64,000 bases of DNA from the NCBI RefSeq assembly GCF_026847645.1, contig NZ_JAPSMC010000009.1, positions 1 to 64,000 of the forward strand, written 5' to 3'. The notes below the pieces were generated by a model, which worked only from the letters and a program-made list of their open reading frames with translations, had not been told where the DNA came from and ran no database searches. Origin of the DNA: Anoxybacillus sp. J5B_2022. GTDB taxonomy: Bacteria > Bacillota > Bacilli > Bacillales > Anoxybacillaceae. Of the stretch, positions 28,817 to 41,896 are shown piece after piece. The translations under genes were made by a program, and so were the position numbers. Every line of letters begins with the position of its first letter. Position 1 is the first letter of the stretch.

Positions 28817-29396
28817 CTTGTTTCTTTTCATATTCGACAATATACGGTTCATACATAAATGTCAAATCAATTTCGTCCCAGCCTTTTAATAGTAGTTGCT
28901 TGCGGTATGGGTCAATCGCAAACGTCCGGTCAAACCCGGTTTCGTCATAGACGCGTTGCTCTTCAAGGGAAATCGTTAATTCGTAGTCCGAACGTTTGCT
29001 TTGCTGTAATAAATAATCGACGGCTTGCTTATCCAATCGAATCGGAAGCAGCCCGTTTTTTAAGCAGTTGTTGTAAAAAATGTCCGCAAACGATGGAGCA
29101 ATGACCGCTTTAAACCCGTAATCTTGCAGCGCCCATGGAGCATGCTCGCGCGAAGAACCACAGCCGAAATTTTCATTTGCCACAAGAATGGTCGCACCTT
29201 CATTTTCCGGACGGTTCAATTCAAACGCAGGATTAGGCGTTCCGTCGGCAAGATAACGCCAGTCGTAAAATAAAAACTTCCCAAATCCAGTTCGTTCAAT
29301 TCGTTTTAAAAATTGCTTCGGGATAATTTGATCGGTGTCAATATTGGCTCGGTCTAGCCCAGCAACTTTTCCTGTATGGATCGTAAATGGCTGCAT
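28803..29396 (-). CDS. leuD: 3-isopropylmalate dehydratase small subunit
   Basis: A 197-residue swivel-domain subunit that pairs with LeuC to isomerise 2- and 3-isopropylmalate. Motifs: DTDQIIPKQFLKRIERTGFG near 21-40 and NFGCGSSREHAPWAL near 75-89 (the substrate-specificity loop). Last gene of the operon, 12 bases after leuC. Confidence 0.97.
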   Translation of the reverse strand: MQPFTIHTGKVAGLDRANIDTDQIIPKQFLKRIERTGFGKFLFYDWRYLADGTPNPAFELNRPENEGATILVANENFGCGSSREHAPWALQDYGFKAVIAPSFADIFYNNCLKNGLLPIRLDKQAVDYLLQQSKRSDYELTISLEEQRVYDETGFDRTFAIDPYRKQLLLKGWDEIDLTFMYEPYIVEYEKKQANLV

Positions 29397-29408
29397 GTTT
29401 CTTCCCCC

Positions 29409-30824
29409 TTAGCGAACGGCTTCTTTCTCTAGCTTTCTCACATCGACAAACCGGCCGTAAATCGCAGCGGCAGCGGCCATTTTCGGACTGACTAAATGCG
29501 TCCGCGCGCCTTTTCCTTGCCGCCCTTCAAAGTTGCGGTTAGACGTGGAAGCGCAATGTTCTCCTTCTGGCACTGTATCCGGGTTCATTCCAAGGCACAT
29601 GCTACAGCCGGAATCGCGCCATTCAAAGCCGGCATCGATAAAAATTTGCGCCAGCCCTTCTTCTTCCGCTTTCTGTTTTACTTGTTGCGAACCGGGAACA
29701 ACGAGCGCCCGTACGCCCGGTGCTACCTTTTTACCTTTTACAATTTCCGCTGCTGCCCGCAAATCGCTTATGCGCGAATTCGTACATGACCCGATAAACA
29801 CGTGCTGCACCGAAATGTCCGTAATCGACATGCCTGGTGTCAACCCCATATATTGCAACGCAAGCTGCGCTGCTTTCCGCTCTGTTTCCGTCGCGAACTC
29901 TTCCGGATATGGCACCGTTCCATCAACTGGTGCACTCATTCCTGGCGTCGTCCCCCATGTCACCATCGGCGCGATCGTCGTAGCGTCGATTTCAATCGTT
30001 TTGTCATATTCCGCCCCTTCGTCGGTAGCAAGCGAACGCCAACGCTCTACCGCTTTTTCAAACTCTTCCCCTTTTGGCGCATATTTTCGGCCGCGCAAAT
30101 ATTCAAATGTTGTTTCGTCTGGGCTCACTAAACCAGCGCGCGCACCCGCCTCAATCGCCATGTTGCAAATCGTCATCCGCTCTTCCATCGACATGTTACG
30201 AATCGTATCACCCGTAAATTCAATGACATATCCCGTTCCGACATCTACCCCGTAGCGATGAATAATGGCTAAAATGACATCTTTCGCCGTTACCCCTTCA
30301 CCCAAACGACCCGATACACGGATTTGTAACGTTTTTGGACGATGTTGCCATAGCGTTTGGGTGGCGAGCACGTGCTCGACTTCGCTCGTACCGATTCCGA
30401 ACGCAAGCGCTCCGAACGCCCCGTGCGTGGACGTATGGCTATCGCCGCAGACGATCGTTTTGCCCGGTTGCGTCAATCCGAGTTCTGGCCCGATGACGTG
30501 AACGATTCCTTGCTCCGAGCTATATAAGTCGGCAAGCGGAATCGAAAATTCCCGACAGTTTTTCTCCAACGCAGTAATTTGGTTTTTGGCGACTTCATCC
30601 TCAATGACAAAGCGGTTGACCGTTGGAACATTATGGTCCATCGTCGCAAACGTTAAATCAGGACGGCGCACGTTCCGCCCTTTTTGCCGCAATCCCTCAA
30701 ACGCTTGTGGAGAGGTGACTTCATGCACTAAATGCAAATCAATATATAATAAATCTGGTTTTCCTTCTTCGCGGTAAACGACATGGTTTTCCCAAATTTT
30801 TTCGATAATTGTTTTCGGTTTCAC
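29409..30824 (-). CDS. leuC: 3-isopropylmalate dehydratase large subunit
   Basis: A 471-residue aconitase-family protein holding the [4Fe-4S] cluster. The cluster cysteines are seen in [13 protein letters not shown] near residue 345 and in [12 protein letters not shown] near 408; the [13 protein letters not shown] motif near 130 is intact. GTG 30824 is preferred to the GTG at 30833: AGAGAGG is eight bases before the former and touches the latter, and the family usually begins close to KTIIEKIW. Confidence 0.96.
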   Translation of the reverse strand: MKPKTIIEKIWENHVVYREEGKPDLLYIDLHLVHEVTSPQAFEGLRQKGRNVRRPDLTFATMDHNVPTVNRFVIEDEVAKNQITALEKNCREFSIPLADLYSSEQGIVHVIGPELGLTQPGKTIVCGDSHTSTHGAFGALAFGIGTSEVEHVLATQTLWQHRPKTLQIRVSGRLGEGVTAKDVILAIIHRYGVDVGTGYVIEFTGDTIRNMSMEERMTICNMAIEAGARAGLVSPDETTFEYLRGRKYAPKGEEFEKAVERWRSLATDEGAEYDKTIEIDATTIAPMVTWGTTPGMSAPVDGTVPYPEEFATETERKAAQLALQYMGLTPGMSITDISVQHVFIGSCTNSRISDLRAAAEIVKGKKVAPGVRALVVPGSQQVKQKAEEEGLAQIFIDAGFEWRDSGCSMCLGMNPDTVPEGEHCASTSNRNFEGRQGKGARTHLVSPKMAAAAAIYGRFVDVRKLEKEAVR

Positions 30825-30895
30825 ACGTTCCACCTCTCTTTGAACAATTGTTTGTACATTTTTTCACAACTTTTATTTAGAATCACATCTCCGCC

Positions 30896-32011
30896 TTACG
30901 AGTAGACGGCCATAATATGCAAAATCGCTCCGTCGTCAAGGATCGCCGCCTTAATTTCATCAACCATTTCTTTCGTTGAAACAATGCGTTGTCCTTTTTG
31001 AGCGACATCCGCTGTCCGATAGCCGGATGTTAATACTTGCTGCACCGCTTTTTCGATCGCATCCGCTTCTTCATGAAGACCAAATGACAGGCGAAGCATC
31101 ATCGCACTCGATAAAATCGTAGCAATCGGATTCGCTTTGTTTAGCCCGGCAATGTCTGGAGCCGATCCGTGAATCGGTTCGTATAAACTCGGGCCGGATG
31201 TCGATAAGCTCGCCGACGGTAACATCCCAAGCGATCCTGTTAACATCGAGGCTTCATCGCTTAAAATATCGCCAAACATGTTTTCCGTCACGATGACATC
31301 AAATTGTTTCGGATTGCGAATCAATTGCATCGCTGCATTGTCAACAAGCATATGCTCTAATTGGACGTCTGGAAAATCGCGCGCCACTTCTTCGGCAATT
31401 TCGCGCCACATCCGGCTCGATTCAAGGACGTTCGCTTTATCAACGGATGTGACTTTTTTCTTTCTTTTTCTCGCTAATTCGAACGCAGTGATAATAATTC
31501 GTTTGATCTCTTCCCGTTTATAAAGAAGCGTATCGACAACCGTTTCTTCCCCGTTTTCGACTCGTCGGCCACTCGGTTTTCCGAAATATAATCCGCCTGT
31601 CAACTCTCTGACGATCAACAAATCGACATCTTGAATAATATCGGCTTTTAACGGAGATGAATCGACTAAACTCGCATAAAATTTAACTGGTCGCAAATTA
31701 GCAAATAAATTCATCTCTTTGCGAATCGCTAACAATCCTTTTTCTGGACGCAAATGCGGAGGATTTTGATCCCATTTTGGACCACCGACTGCTCCGAGAA
31801 GAACGGCGTCGCTTTGCCGGCACATGTCAAGCGTTTCAGCCGGCAGCGGTGTTCCTGTTTGATCGATCGCTTCTCCACCAATTAATCCATAGACAAACTC
31901 AAACTGATGGTCAAACCGTGCAGCGACTGCCTGTAAAACTTCGACAGCTCCCTTTGTTACTTCTTTTCCGATTCCATCTCCCGGCAATACGGCAATCCGA
32001 TATGTTCCCAT
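30896..32011 (-). CDS. leuB: 3-isopropylmalate dehydrogenase
   Basis: A 371-residue NAD-dependent oxidative decarboxylase of leucine synthesis. Seen: [10 protein letters not shown] near 9-18, [16 protein letters not shown] near 140, and the Mg-binding [16 protein letters not shown] near 240 with [13 protein letters not shown] near 290. ATG 32011 has GGGGGAGG four bases upstream; the open frame beyond it, up to 32146, is only repeat copy C. Confidence 0.97.
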   Translation of the reverse strand: MGTYRIAVLPGDGIGKEVTKGAVEVLQAVAARFDHQFEFVYGLIGGEAIDQTGTPLPAETLDMCRQSDAVLLGAVGGPKWDQNPPHLRPEKGLLAIRKEMNLFANLRPVKFYASLVDSSPLKADIIQDVDLLIVRELTGGLYFGKPSGRRVENGEETVVDTLLYKREEIKRIIITAFELARKRKKKVTSVDKANVLESSRMWREIAEEVARDFPDVQLEHMLVDNAAMQLIRNPKQFDVIVTENMFGDILSDEASMLTGSLGMLPSASLSTSGPSLYEPIHGSAPDIAGLNKANPIATILSSAMMLRLSFGLHEEADAIEKAVQQVLTSGYRTADVAQKGQRIVSTKEMVDEIKAAILDDGAILHIMAVYS

Positions 32012-32177
32012 GTTGCCTCCCCCTCCGTTATTTAAGAAAATATAAATTTCTGAACTGTTATCTAGCTCCAAGCGCCATCGGCTCGAGTCGCTTCGCCCCG
32101 TCTTTTGGCGGCGACACATTGCGTTCACTTCTTTGAAATAGCCCACGCAAGCCCAAGCTTTGCTTGGGCTTGCGCGC

Positions 32178-35262
<3,085 letters not shown>

Positions 35263-35284
<22 letters not shown>

Positions 35285-36996
35285 GATTTCACCCCCACCA
35301 TTTCATGCAATCCTTTTCCAGGTGCTACCATTGGATAGACGTTTTCATCCGCTTTTACGTGGAAATCTAACAATACCGGTTCCGAAAGCGAAAACGCCTG
35401 CTTTAATACGTGTCTGGCCTCCTCTTCCGTTTTTGCGCGAAACGCCTTTATGTTGTATGCTTCGGCAAGTTTGACAAAATCAGGCTGGTTTGGAACGAGC
35501 GAGTGAGAATACCGTTTTTCATAAAAGATTTCTTGCCATTGCCGAACCATTCCAAGCGACTGGTTGTTGACGATGACGACTTTGATCGGCAAGTTTAGTT
35601 CTTGAATGACGGACAGCTCTTGCAACGTCATTTGAAATCCTGCGTCGCCAACGATCGAAACAACCGTCGCGTTTTTGTCTGCTAGCTGTGCCCCGATCGC
35701 TGCTGGAAGTCCGAATCCCATCGTACCAAGACCTCCGGATGTCACCCAGCGGTGCGGTTTATTAAATTTGTAGTATTGCGCTGCCCACATTTGGTGTTGC
35801 CCAACGTCGGTCGTCACAACCGCTTCACCGTTTGTTAGCTCGTAAATCATTTCGATTAATTTTTGTGGTTTGACCGTTTGCGCATCATTTTGATAAGCGA
35901 GCGGGAATTTCGTTTTCCACTCTGCTAATTGCGCTAACCATGCAGTGGTGTCTGGTCGCTTGCCGTCTTGATGGATCAACTCTTTTAGCGCTTCTTTCGC
36001 ATCGCTGACAATCGGGATTTTCGTCGGCACGTTTTTGCCGATTTCGGCTGGATCGATGTCGATATGCGCCACTGTCGCATTTGGTGCGAAATATTTTAAG
36101 TTTCCGGTAACGCGGTCATCGAAACGCGCCCCAATATTGATCAATAAGTCACATTCATATAAAGCCATGTTCGCCGTATACGTGCCGTGCATCCCCGCCA
36201 TGCCAAGGAACAGCGGGTGATCAGCCGGAAATCCACCGAGCCCAAGCAACGTATGAATGACCGGAATGTGTTGTTGCTCGGCATATTGCTGCAATTCTTT
36301 CGAAGCGTCGGCATGAAGAACGCCAGCGCCGGCTAAAATAACAGGTTTTTTCGCTTGACTGACCGCTTCGACAAGTTTGCGAATTTGCAAGTGGTTCGGA
36401 TGAATGGTCGGCTGATATCCCGGAAGGTGAACGTCTTGCTCGTAGTCAAATTCTCCTTCCGCTGTGGTCATATCTTTCGGAATGTCGATTAATACAGGAC
36501 CCGGCCGTCCTGTCGTTGCAATGTGAAACGCTTCTTTAATGATTTTCGGTAACTCTTGAATGTCGCGAACTTGGTAGCTATGTTTTGTAATTGGCATCGT
36601 AATGCCAAGCACGTCTGCTTCTTGGAAGGCATCTGAGCCGATCACGTTGGACGCTACCTGACCTGTAAAAACGACGAGCGGAATCGAGTCCATCATTGCA
36701 TCGGTTAGCCCTGTCACAATATTCGTCGCCCCCGGACCAGATGTAGCAATGACTACTCCTGGTTTTCCCGAAATACGCGCATATCCTTCAGCCGCATGAA
36801 TCGCACCTTGTTCATGACGTGTTAAGACGTGAAAGAGACCTGAATCATACAGTTTGTCGTAAATTGGCAAAACTGCTCCACCCGGATATCCGAAAATCAC
36901 TTCGACGTTCTCCGCTTTTAACGCTTCAATGAGCATTAAAGCCCCGCTCATTTTCGTTCTTTGTTGCCGCTTTTCCTCTACCTTCATATTCGCCAT
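35263..36996 (-). CDS. ilvB: acetolactate synthase large subunit
   Basis: A 577-residue thiamine-diphosphate enzyme making acetolactate or acetohydroxybutyrate. Seen: [16 protein letters not shown] with the catalytic glutamate region near 33-48 and 61, FAD-binding middle domain, and the TPP motif [29 protein letters not shown] (GDG-type) near 450-480. AGGAGG lies eleven bases upstream of the ATG. First gene after the T-box. Confidence 0.97.
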
Positions 36997-37031
36997 TCGT
37001 CATCCTTCCTCCTTATATTTTTGAAACAATG

Positions 37032-37335
37032 AAAAAAACCTTTTCACCCACCATGGCCTCATTGTTCGGCCAAAGGGGCGAAAAGGCTTCCTTTCCGCGG
37101 TACCACCCTTCTTCATGGTCATACGACCACCTCATGAGCAACTGATCGCCAGCCGCTCTTTTTAGTAACGAGTGGATTGCTCCACCCGGCCAACTCTACT
37201 AGCTTATGCGTTCAAGTTGGCGCTCAGAGGTGAGTTCATCAAGCGGCGGAACCACCGGTTTCCAGCTCCCCCGGCTCTCTGTAGATTCCTTTCCCACTGA
37301 TTACTTATCCTCTTCAACGCTTTCACTTTATGTTT
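37032..37335 (-). promoter_or_regulatory. T-box riboswitch leader of ilvBHC-leuABCD (specifier CUC)
   Basis: The T-box core GGGTGGTACCGCGG is at 37108-37095 (minus). The terminator pairs AGCCTTTTCGCCC with GGGTGAAAAGGTT (between 37088 and 37039) and ends in seven T. Stem I shows GGATAAGTA near 37308, AGAGAG near 37279 and the specifier loop GAA-CTC-ACC with CTC at 37234-37232, a leucine codon. It lies between ilvE and ilvB and fills most of that 353-base gap; I found no good promoter directly before it. Confidence 0.95.
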
Positions 37336-37349
37336 TTTGTCATTGTGCG

Positions 37350-38249
37350 TTAGCCGACGTTGACGTTCGTTTGGTATACTTTCACACCTTCGGAAACGAC
37401 GCGCTGTCTGAACGCTTCAAGTAGCCGCTTCGTGTGAACACCAGGCACACCATCGCCGATCGTGCGTCCGTCTACTTTCACAACCGCGATGACTTCTGCT
37501 GCTGTTCCTGTTAAAAATACTTCGTCTGCCGTATATACATCGTGACGAGTAAACGGTTCTTCTTTTACGACATAGCCAAGTTCTTTCGCAATGTCGATAA
37601 TCGCATCACGCGTAATTCCTTCAAGCGCTCCGACATAGCCTGGCGGTGTATAAAGCACGCCATTTTTGACGATAAAGACATTATCGGCAGAGCCTTCTGC
37701 AACATAGCCTTGGTCGTTAAGCATTAACGCTTCGCTAACGTTCGCTAGATGCGCTTCGATTCTGACAAGAACGTTATTTAAATAGTTCAGCGATTTCACT
37801 TTCGGACTTAAAACGTCCGGGCGATTTCGTCTCGTCGCGACTGTCACCACTTCGATTCCTGTTTCATATAAATGTTTCGGGAAGATCGCTAGCGGCTCAA
37901 CAATAATAACCACTTGCGGTTTCGGACACTTATACGGATCTAATCCTAAATCGCCGACACCACGAGAAACGACGACGCGAATGTAGGCATCTTGAAATTT
38001 ATTTTTTTGTACAGCTTGCACAATCAAATCGGTCATTTCTTCCTTTGTGTAAGGAATGTTCAGTAAAATAGACTTGGCTGAGTTATACAGGCGGTCAATA
38101 TGTTCTTTCAGACGAAAGACGTTGCCGCTATAGACACGGATGCCTTCGAACACCCCATCCCCATACAGAAAACCGTGATCATAAACAGAAATTTTGGCGT
38201 TTTCTTTCGTCACAAACTCATCGTTTAAAAAGATCCATTGCTCACTCAA
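37350..38249 (-). CDS. ilvE: branched-chain amino acid aminotransferase
   Basis: A 299-residue fold-type IV PLP enzyme catalysing the last step of valine, leucine and isoleucine synthesis. The PLP lysine is in VKSLNYLNNVL near residue 158, with the EGSADNVFIVKNG segment near 193 and FLTGTAAEVIAV near 255. Start is TTG 38249, with AGGGG seven bases upstream. It precedes the T-box and has a strong promoter; the cluster order ilvE-ilvBHC-leuABCD is typical of Geobacillus-type genomes. Confidence 0.96.
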   Translation of the reverse strand: MSEQWIFLNDEFVTKENAKISVYDHGFLYGDGVFEGIRVYSGNVFRLKEHIDRLYNSAKSILLNIPYTKEEMTDLIVQAVQKNKFQDAYIRVVVSRGVGDLGLDPYKCPKPQVVIIVEPLAIFPKHLYETGIEVVTVATRRNRPDVLSPKVKSLNYLNNVLVRIEAHLANVSEALMLNDQGYVAEGSADNVFIVKNGVLYTPPGYVGALEGITRDAIIDIAKELGYVVKEEPFTRHDVYTADEVFLTGTAAEVIAVVKVDGRTIGDGVPGVHTKRLLEAFRQRVVSEGVKVYQTNVNVG

Positions 38250-38325
38250 TGTTTTTCCCCTCTTCCCTTGCTATGTGCGCCCTCTTCGTATGTCTCTTTT
38301 GATTCGTTTGATTTATTTGAAAACT

Positions 38326-38354
38326 ATAATAAGCCCAAAATAAGGAAGAGTCAA
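38326..38354 (-). promoter_or_regulatory. ilvE: sigma-A promoter of ilvE
   Basis: TTGACT (38354-38349), 17 bases, TATTAT (38331-38326) on the minus strand, about 75 bases before the TTG start. Confidence 0.85.
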
Positions 38355-38357
38355 TAC

Positions 38358-38372
38358 TATTTTTTGAATATT
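38358..38372 (-). promoter_or_regulatory. candidate CodY box upstream of ilvE
   Basis: AATATTCAAAAAATA matches the CodY consensus AATTTTCWGAAAATT at 12 of 15 positions and ends four bases from the -35 hexamer, a place where bound CodY would interfere with RNA polymerase. Confidence 0.5.
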
Positions 38373-38390
38373 TCGATTCATCGGAATATT

Positions 38391-38405
38391 TGAATGCGCT
38401 TACAA
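38391..38405 (-). promoter_or_regulatory. cre site (CcpA) upstream of ilvE
   Basis: TTGTAAGCGCATTCA matches the cre consensus WTGNAANCGNWNNCW at every position. It is centred roughly 80 bases upstream of the expected transcription start, an activating position. Confidence 0.7.
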
Positions 38406-38533
38406 TCCGATAATATCAAGGGATGAGCGGTGAAAAAAATTTTTTTATAATCGTTTTACATGTATCGTTCTCGCAAATGTAGTTTAGTAATTTTTTCTAT
38501 AAATAGGCGCCGTTGATTTAAGTTGTTATAAAC

Positions 38534-38575
38534 AAAAAAGCCCTCTTTCCTTTTATTTGGAAAGAAGGACTTTTC
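38534..38575 (-). terminator. terminator after tRNA-Arg
   Basis: GGAAAGAGGGC on the minus strand pairs with GTCCTTCTTTCC across an A-rich loop and is followed by TTTTTT. Between this hairpin and the cre site (about 38406-38533) I see only AT-rich sequence. Confidence 0.75.
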
Positions 38576-38578
38576 TAA

Positions 38579-38652
<74 letters not shown>

Positions 38653-38755
38653 ATAGAGACATAGTATTTAATACTAGAATATTGCCATCAAAGACAGTTT
38701 TTATTATACGGAAGCAAGGGGATAAAGTCAATAAGAGCGGGAGTTGTATTCCCGC

Positions 38756-39268
38756 TCAAAACGTAAATGTTTTCCTTAAGTCCAGCAGTTCTTGTCCGTC
38801 GATGAGGTCATAAAAACGAACGATCGCTTGTCCACTTTCGATTTGCAACGACGCATACGTTCTTTCTTTTCGCATGCGCGGTAAAAGAATGCTACCGGGG
38901 TTAATGAATAAAATACCGTTGATCATCTCTGCTCCAGCGATATGTGAGTGGCCGAAGCAAACGACTTTTGCGCCTACCTCTTGGGCACGGTAGTAAAGGT
39001 TCATCAACGTCATTTTTACGTTATAAAGATGGCCGTGCGTAATGAAAAAGCGAATTCCTTGAATTTCTTCTGTTCGTTCTTTGGCAAAGTTCCTATCAAA
39101 ATCACAGTTGCCGCCGACGTAGATAAATGGTTCTAATTCGGCACAGCCGCTAGATAGTTCCGAGTCACCGCAATGAATGAACGCAGCTGCTTCATAGGCG
39201 TGGCGCTGTTTAATCTCGATCAGTTCTTTTGTTAAACCGTGGCTATCGCTTACAATGAATACTTTCAT
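38756..39268 (-). CDS. ysnB: YfcE/MJ0936-family metallophosphoesterase
   Basis: A 170-residue phosphodiesterase with the full dimetal set: SDSHG near residue 7, HCGDSE near 38, GNCDFD near 56, THGH near 80 and GHSHI near 109. Such enzymes hydrolyse phosphodiesters; the natural substrate is unknown. ATG 39268 gives the family N terminus (MKVFIVSDSHG); the open frame before it lies in rdgB. Follows rdgB by two bases, so it belongs to the gerM-rph-rdgB-ysnB unit. Confidence 0.93.
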   Translation of the reverse strand: MKVFIVSDSHGLTKELIEIKQRHAYEAAAFIHCGDSELSSGCAELEPFIYVGGNCDFDRNFAKERTEEIQGIRFFITHGHLYNVKMTLMNLYYRAQEVGAKVVCFGHSHIAGAEMINGILFINPGSILLPRMRKERTYASLQIESGQAIVRFYDLIDGQELLDLRKTFTF

Positions 39269-39270
39269 TT

Positions 39271-39873
39271 TTATTCCCCATTCACTATTTGATCCCACTG
39301 TTTCTCCAATTTCGCCAATGCAACGGCGCGGTGGCTAATTTTGTTTTTCTCTTCTTGCGTCAATTCCGCCATTGTTTTTCCTTTTTGCGGAACGTAAAAA
39401 ATCGGATCATAACCGAACCCGTTTTCTCCTTTTGGCGCTTCCGTTATATATCCCTCACACGTTCCTTCGACAATGGTCGTCGGGCCATTCGGAACGGCGA
39501 CAGCCAACGCGCAATGGAAGCGAGCGGTCCGTTTCTCGAAAAGAATCCCTCCCATTTCCTTCAGCACTTTAGCGATATTCGCTTGATCGTCTTTTTCCTC
39601 TCCCGCATAACGCGCTGAATACACTCCTGGCTTTCCGCCTAACGCATCGACCGAAAGGCCAGAGTCGTCAGCAATGACTATCGTCTGAAAATAACGAGCG
39701 ATCGTTTCTGCTTTTAATCGAGCATTTTCCGCAAACGTGCTGCCTGTTTCCTCAACATCAGGACTATTCGGAAAATCAAGCAACGTTTTAACCGTTACTC
39801 CTTTTTTCTCTAACAACGCTTGAAACTCTCTGGCTTTTCCAGCGTTTTTCGTTGCAATAATGACTTCTTTCAT
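39271..39873 (-). CDS. rdgB: XTP/dITP diphosphatase (RdgB/HAM1 family)
   Basis: A 200-residue house-cleaning enzyme that removes dITP and XTP. Seen: [12 protein letters not shown] at 5-16, [11 protein letters not shown] near 47, [12 protein letters not shown] near 69 with the catalytic aspartate, and [10 protein letters not shown] near 153. Start overlaps the rph stop (ATGA). Equivalent of B. subtilis ysnA. Confidence 0.96.
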   Translation of the reverse strand: MKEVIIATKNAGKAREFQALLEKKGVTVKTLLDFPNSPDVEETGSTFAENARLKAETIARYFQTIVIADDSGLSVDALGGKPGVYSARYAGEEKDDQANIAKVLKEMGGILFEKRTARFHCALAVAVPNGPTTIVEGTCEGYITEAPKGENGFGYDPIFYVPQKGKTMAELTQEEKNKISHRAVALAKLEKQWDQIVNGE

Positions 39874-40637
39874 GACTTTTTCACACTTTCTGTTGAACGA
39901 TTTTGAATGGAATGAGCTAACGGTCCTAGCACTTCTTTCTGGATGTCAATCAGCTGGCGAATTCCTAATTCAGCTGTTTCAAGTAGTTCTTGCAGCTCAC
40001 TTCGAGAAAAAGTGGCTTCTTCTCCGGTTCCTTGAATCTCGACAAAATGGCCGGAACCTGTCATAACGACATTCATATCGACTTTTGCTTGCGAGTCTTC
40101 CACGTAGTTTAAATCAAGGATCACACCATGCTGCGGATCAATACCTACAGACGTCGCAGCGAGAAAATCCGTCACCGGAAGCTCTGATATTTTGTTTTGT
40201 TCCATCAACTTGGAAAAGGCCAGTACCATCGCAACAAATGCTCCTGTAATCGATGCGGTGCGCGTACCACCGTCCGCTTGAATGACATCACAATCAATCC
40301 AAATCGTTTTCTCGCCAAGCTTTTCTAGATCCACGACCGAACGAAGCGCTCTGCCAATAAGCCGCTGGATTTCCATTGTTCTTCCCGACAACTTTCCTTT
40401 GCTCGATTCACGCACGTTTCGTTGCTCGGTTGCGCGCGGCAACATCGCATATTCAGCCGTAATCCATCCTTTTCCGCCACCGCGTATAAACGGTGGAACT
40501 TTATCATCGATGCTAGCCGTACAAATCACTTTTGTATCACCGACTGTAATTAACACTGCCCCTTCCGCATGTTTAATAAAATTCGTTTCAATATGTACTG
40601 GCCGCAATTGCCTACTTTCTCTTCCGTCCACTCGCAT
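39870..40637 (-). CDS. rph: ribonuclease PH
   Basis: A 255-residue phosphorolytic exoribonuclease that trims tRNA 3' ends. Family motifs: [18 protein letters not shown] near 27, [16 protein letters not shown] near 54, [18 protein letters not shown] near 86, [20 protein letters not shown] near 115. The tRNA-Arg in this window lacks an encoded CCA, so 3' processing by such enzymes is needed here. Confidence 0.97.
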   Translation of the reverse strand: MRVDGRESRQLRPVHIETNFIKHAEGAVLITVGDTKVICTASIDDKVPPFIRGGGKGWITAEYAMLPRATEQRNVRESSKGKLSGRTMEIQRLIGRALRSVVDLEKLGEKTIWIDCDVIQADGGTRTASITGAFVAMVLAFSKLMEQNKISELPVTDFLAATSVGIDPQHGVILDLNYVEDSQAKVDMNVVMTGSGHFVEIQGTGEEATFSRSELQELLETAELGIRQLIDIQKEVLGPLAHSIQNRSTESVKKS

Positions 40638-40675
40638 AAAAAGCCTCCCTTAATCAAATCGACAAAATAAATAAC

Positions 40676-40703
40676 AAAGAGGTAGAGCAGTCTACCTCTT
40701 TTT
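40676..40703. terminator. hairpin after gerM
   Basis: AAAGAGGTAGA (40676-40686) pairs with TCTACCTCTTT (40691-40701). On the minus strand, the direction of gerM, the T run is broken, so termination before rph may be partial. Confidence 0.65.
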
Positions 40704-40719
40704 ATAGCATATTATAGCA

Positions 40720-41796
40720 TTAAAAACTACCTGTATTCACATTTTCTGGTCTCGTTACCGGTTCCGAAAGTGTTTTCCCGTCTTCTCGGACAAGATCAGC
40801 TTTTCCGTTCACCGTAATGGCCACGCTTTCCACCCCTTTTTGTTCCGTAAGCGACAAAACGAGAGCGTTTAGCACATGATCTGAAATGACGTGCTTTTTA
40901 TTGCTGCCGTAAATCGCGTCATTAAAATTCAACGTAACTTTCCCATTTTCGTAAGACGGCTGGCTAATAAGTTGCACATCTGGTTGAAAATCGCTGACAA
41001 GACCGCTCCCATAAGTCGGTCCTTTCACTAATTCATTAACAGCGGCTACAATATCGTCTTTCTGTTGGTTCGGAATGCGGCGGGTCACCGGTACATAATA
41101 CATTTGCTCTCCTTGCTGGGCAACAAAATAGACGACAACCGGATGCGTATTCGTAATATCGACGACACCGCTCGTATCGATGTTAATTCCATCTTCTCGG
41201 CTCACCCCGTCTTGAATTGGAGTGCCGTTCACTGGCATGACCGATTGATCGTGGCCATTAATCCGGATTTTTACTTTTTTGACGTTATCGAATTGCGTCA
41301 GCGTCCACGTAATCGCTTCTAAAATTTTCCGTTCATCCTCCGGTTTGTAGCGGGCAAACTCTGGGGAGAAATCCGCAATAATTGATCCATCTTGTTCAAG
41401 TTTCACCCCTAAAACGCGAGTGTCAACAGGAAGAACGGCCCGGAACCCGTTTGGCAGCATATCTGTTACCGGTCCTCCCTCGACTAAATATTCTAACGCT
41501 TGCTTAGCAACCGCATCGGTTTTTGGCAAAGAAAGCGTTTGTGGCACAACGAAACCGTTTTTATCAATTAAGTAAAGCTCCCGCTTCACCGTTTCGGTTG
41601 CCTTTGCATCTTTCTGCTCCGCTGTGTTGGTGTCTTTTGTTTGTTGTAGTGACTGACTATCTTTTAAGTAACTGACATCTTGCGGTGGATCGATTTCTTT
41701 AATCGACTGATCCTTTCCAAATAGTCCACAACCGCTAAGCAATATGACTGAAACGATAATTGAGGTGACTAGCTTAGATGTTCGTCGCTTCACCAT
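40720..41796 (-). CDS. gerM: spore germination lipoprotein GerM
   Basis: A 358-residue lipoprotein with lipobox LSGC (cysteine 23) and two GerMN domains (about 85-190 and 230-330; VDTRVLGVKLEQDGSIIADFSPEF and the parallel VTLNFNDAIYG segment). In B. subtilis GerM is needed for sporulation and germination, in the complex joining the mother-cell and forespore membranes. ATG with AGGAGGG upstream. Next to rph as in B. subtilis. Confidence 0.94.
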   Translation of the reverse strand: MVKRRTSKLVTSIIVSVILLSGCGLFGKDQSIKEIDPPQDVSYLKDSQSLQQTKDTNTAEQKDAKATETVKRELYLIDKNGFVVPQTLSLPKTDAVAKQALEYLVEGGPVTDMLPNGFRAVLPVDTRVLGVKLEQDGSIIADFSPEFARYKPEDERKILEAITWTLTQFDNVKKVKIRINGHDQSVMPVNGTPIQDGVSREDGINIDTSGVVDITNTHPVVVYFVAQQGEQMYYVPVTRRIPNQQKDDIVAAVNELVKGPTYGSGLVSDFQPDVQLISQPSYENGKVTLNFNDAIYGSNKKHVISDHVLNALVLSLTEQKGVESVAITVNGKADLVREDGKTLSEPVTRPENVNTGSF

Positions 41797-41859
41797 CCAA
41801 TTCCCTCCTAACCATAGTTTGTACTACTATGTATACGAGCCGTTTTCAAAAATAGAATA

Positions 41860-41896
41860 AAAAAAATCCTCCAGCCGACTGGCTGAAGGATTTTTT
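41860..41896 (-). terminator. terminator of racE
   Basis: AATCCTCCAGCC pairs with GGCTGAAGGATT around GACT, with T runs on both sides; it overlaps the racE stop codon. Confidence 0.88.

Noticed and set aside
29533-30255. 240-codon frame antisense to leuC
   Set aside because: Mirror of the leuC codon pattern (Ser/Thr/Pro-rich), no ribosome binding site; a shadow frame.
37350-37420. Promoter at the end of ilvE for the T-box leader
   Set aside because: Candidate hexamers (CATAAA, TATACC) have no acceptable -35 at 16-18 bases; not called.
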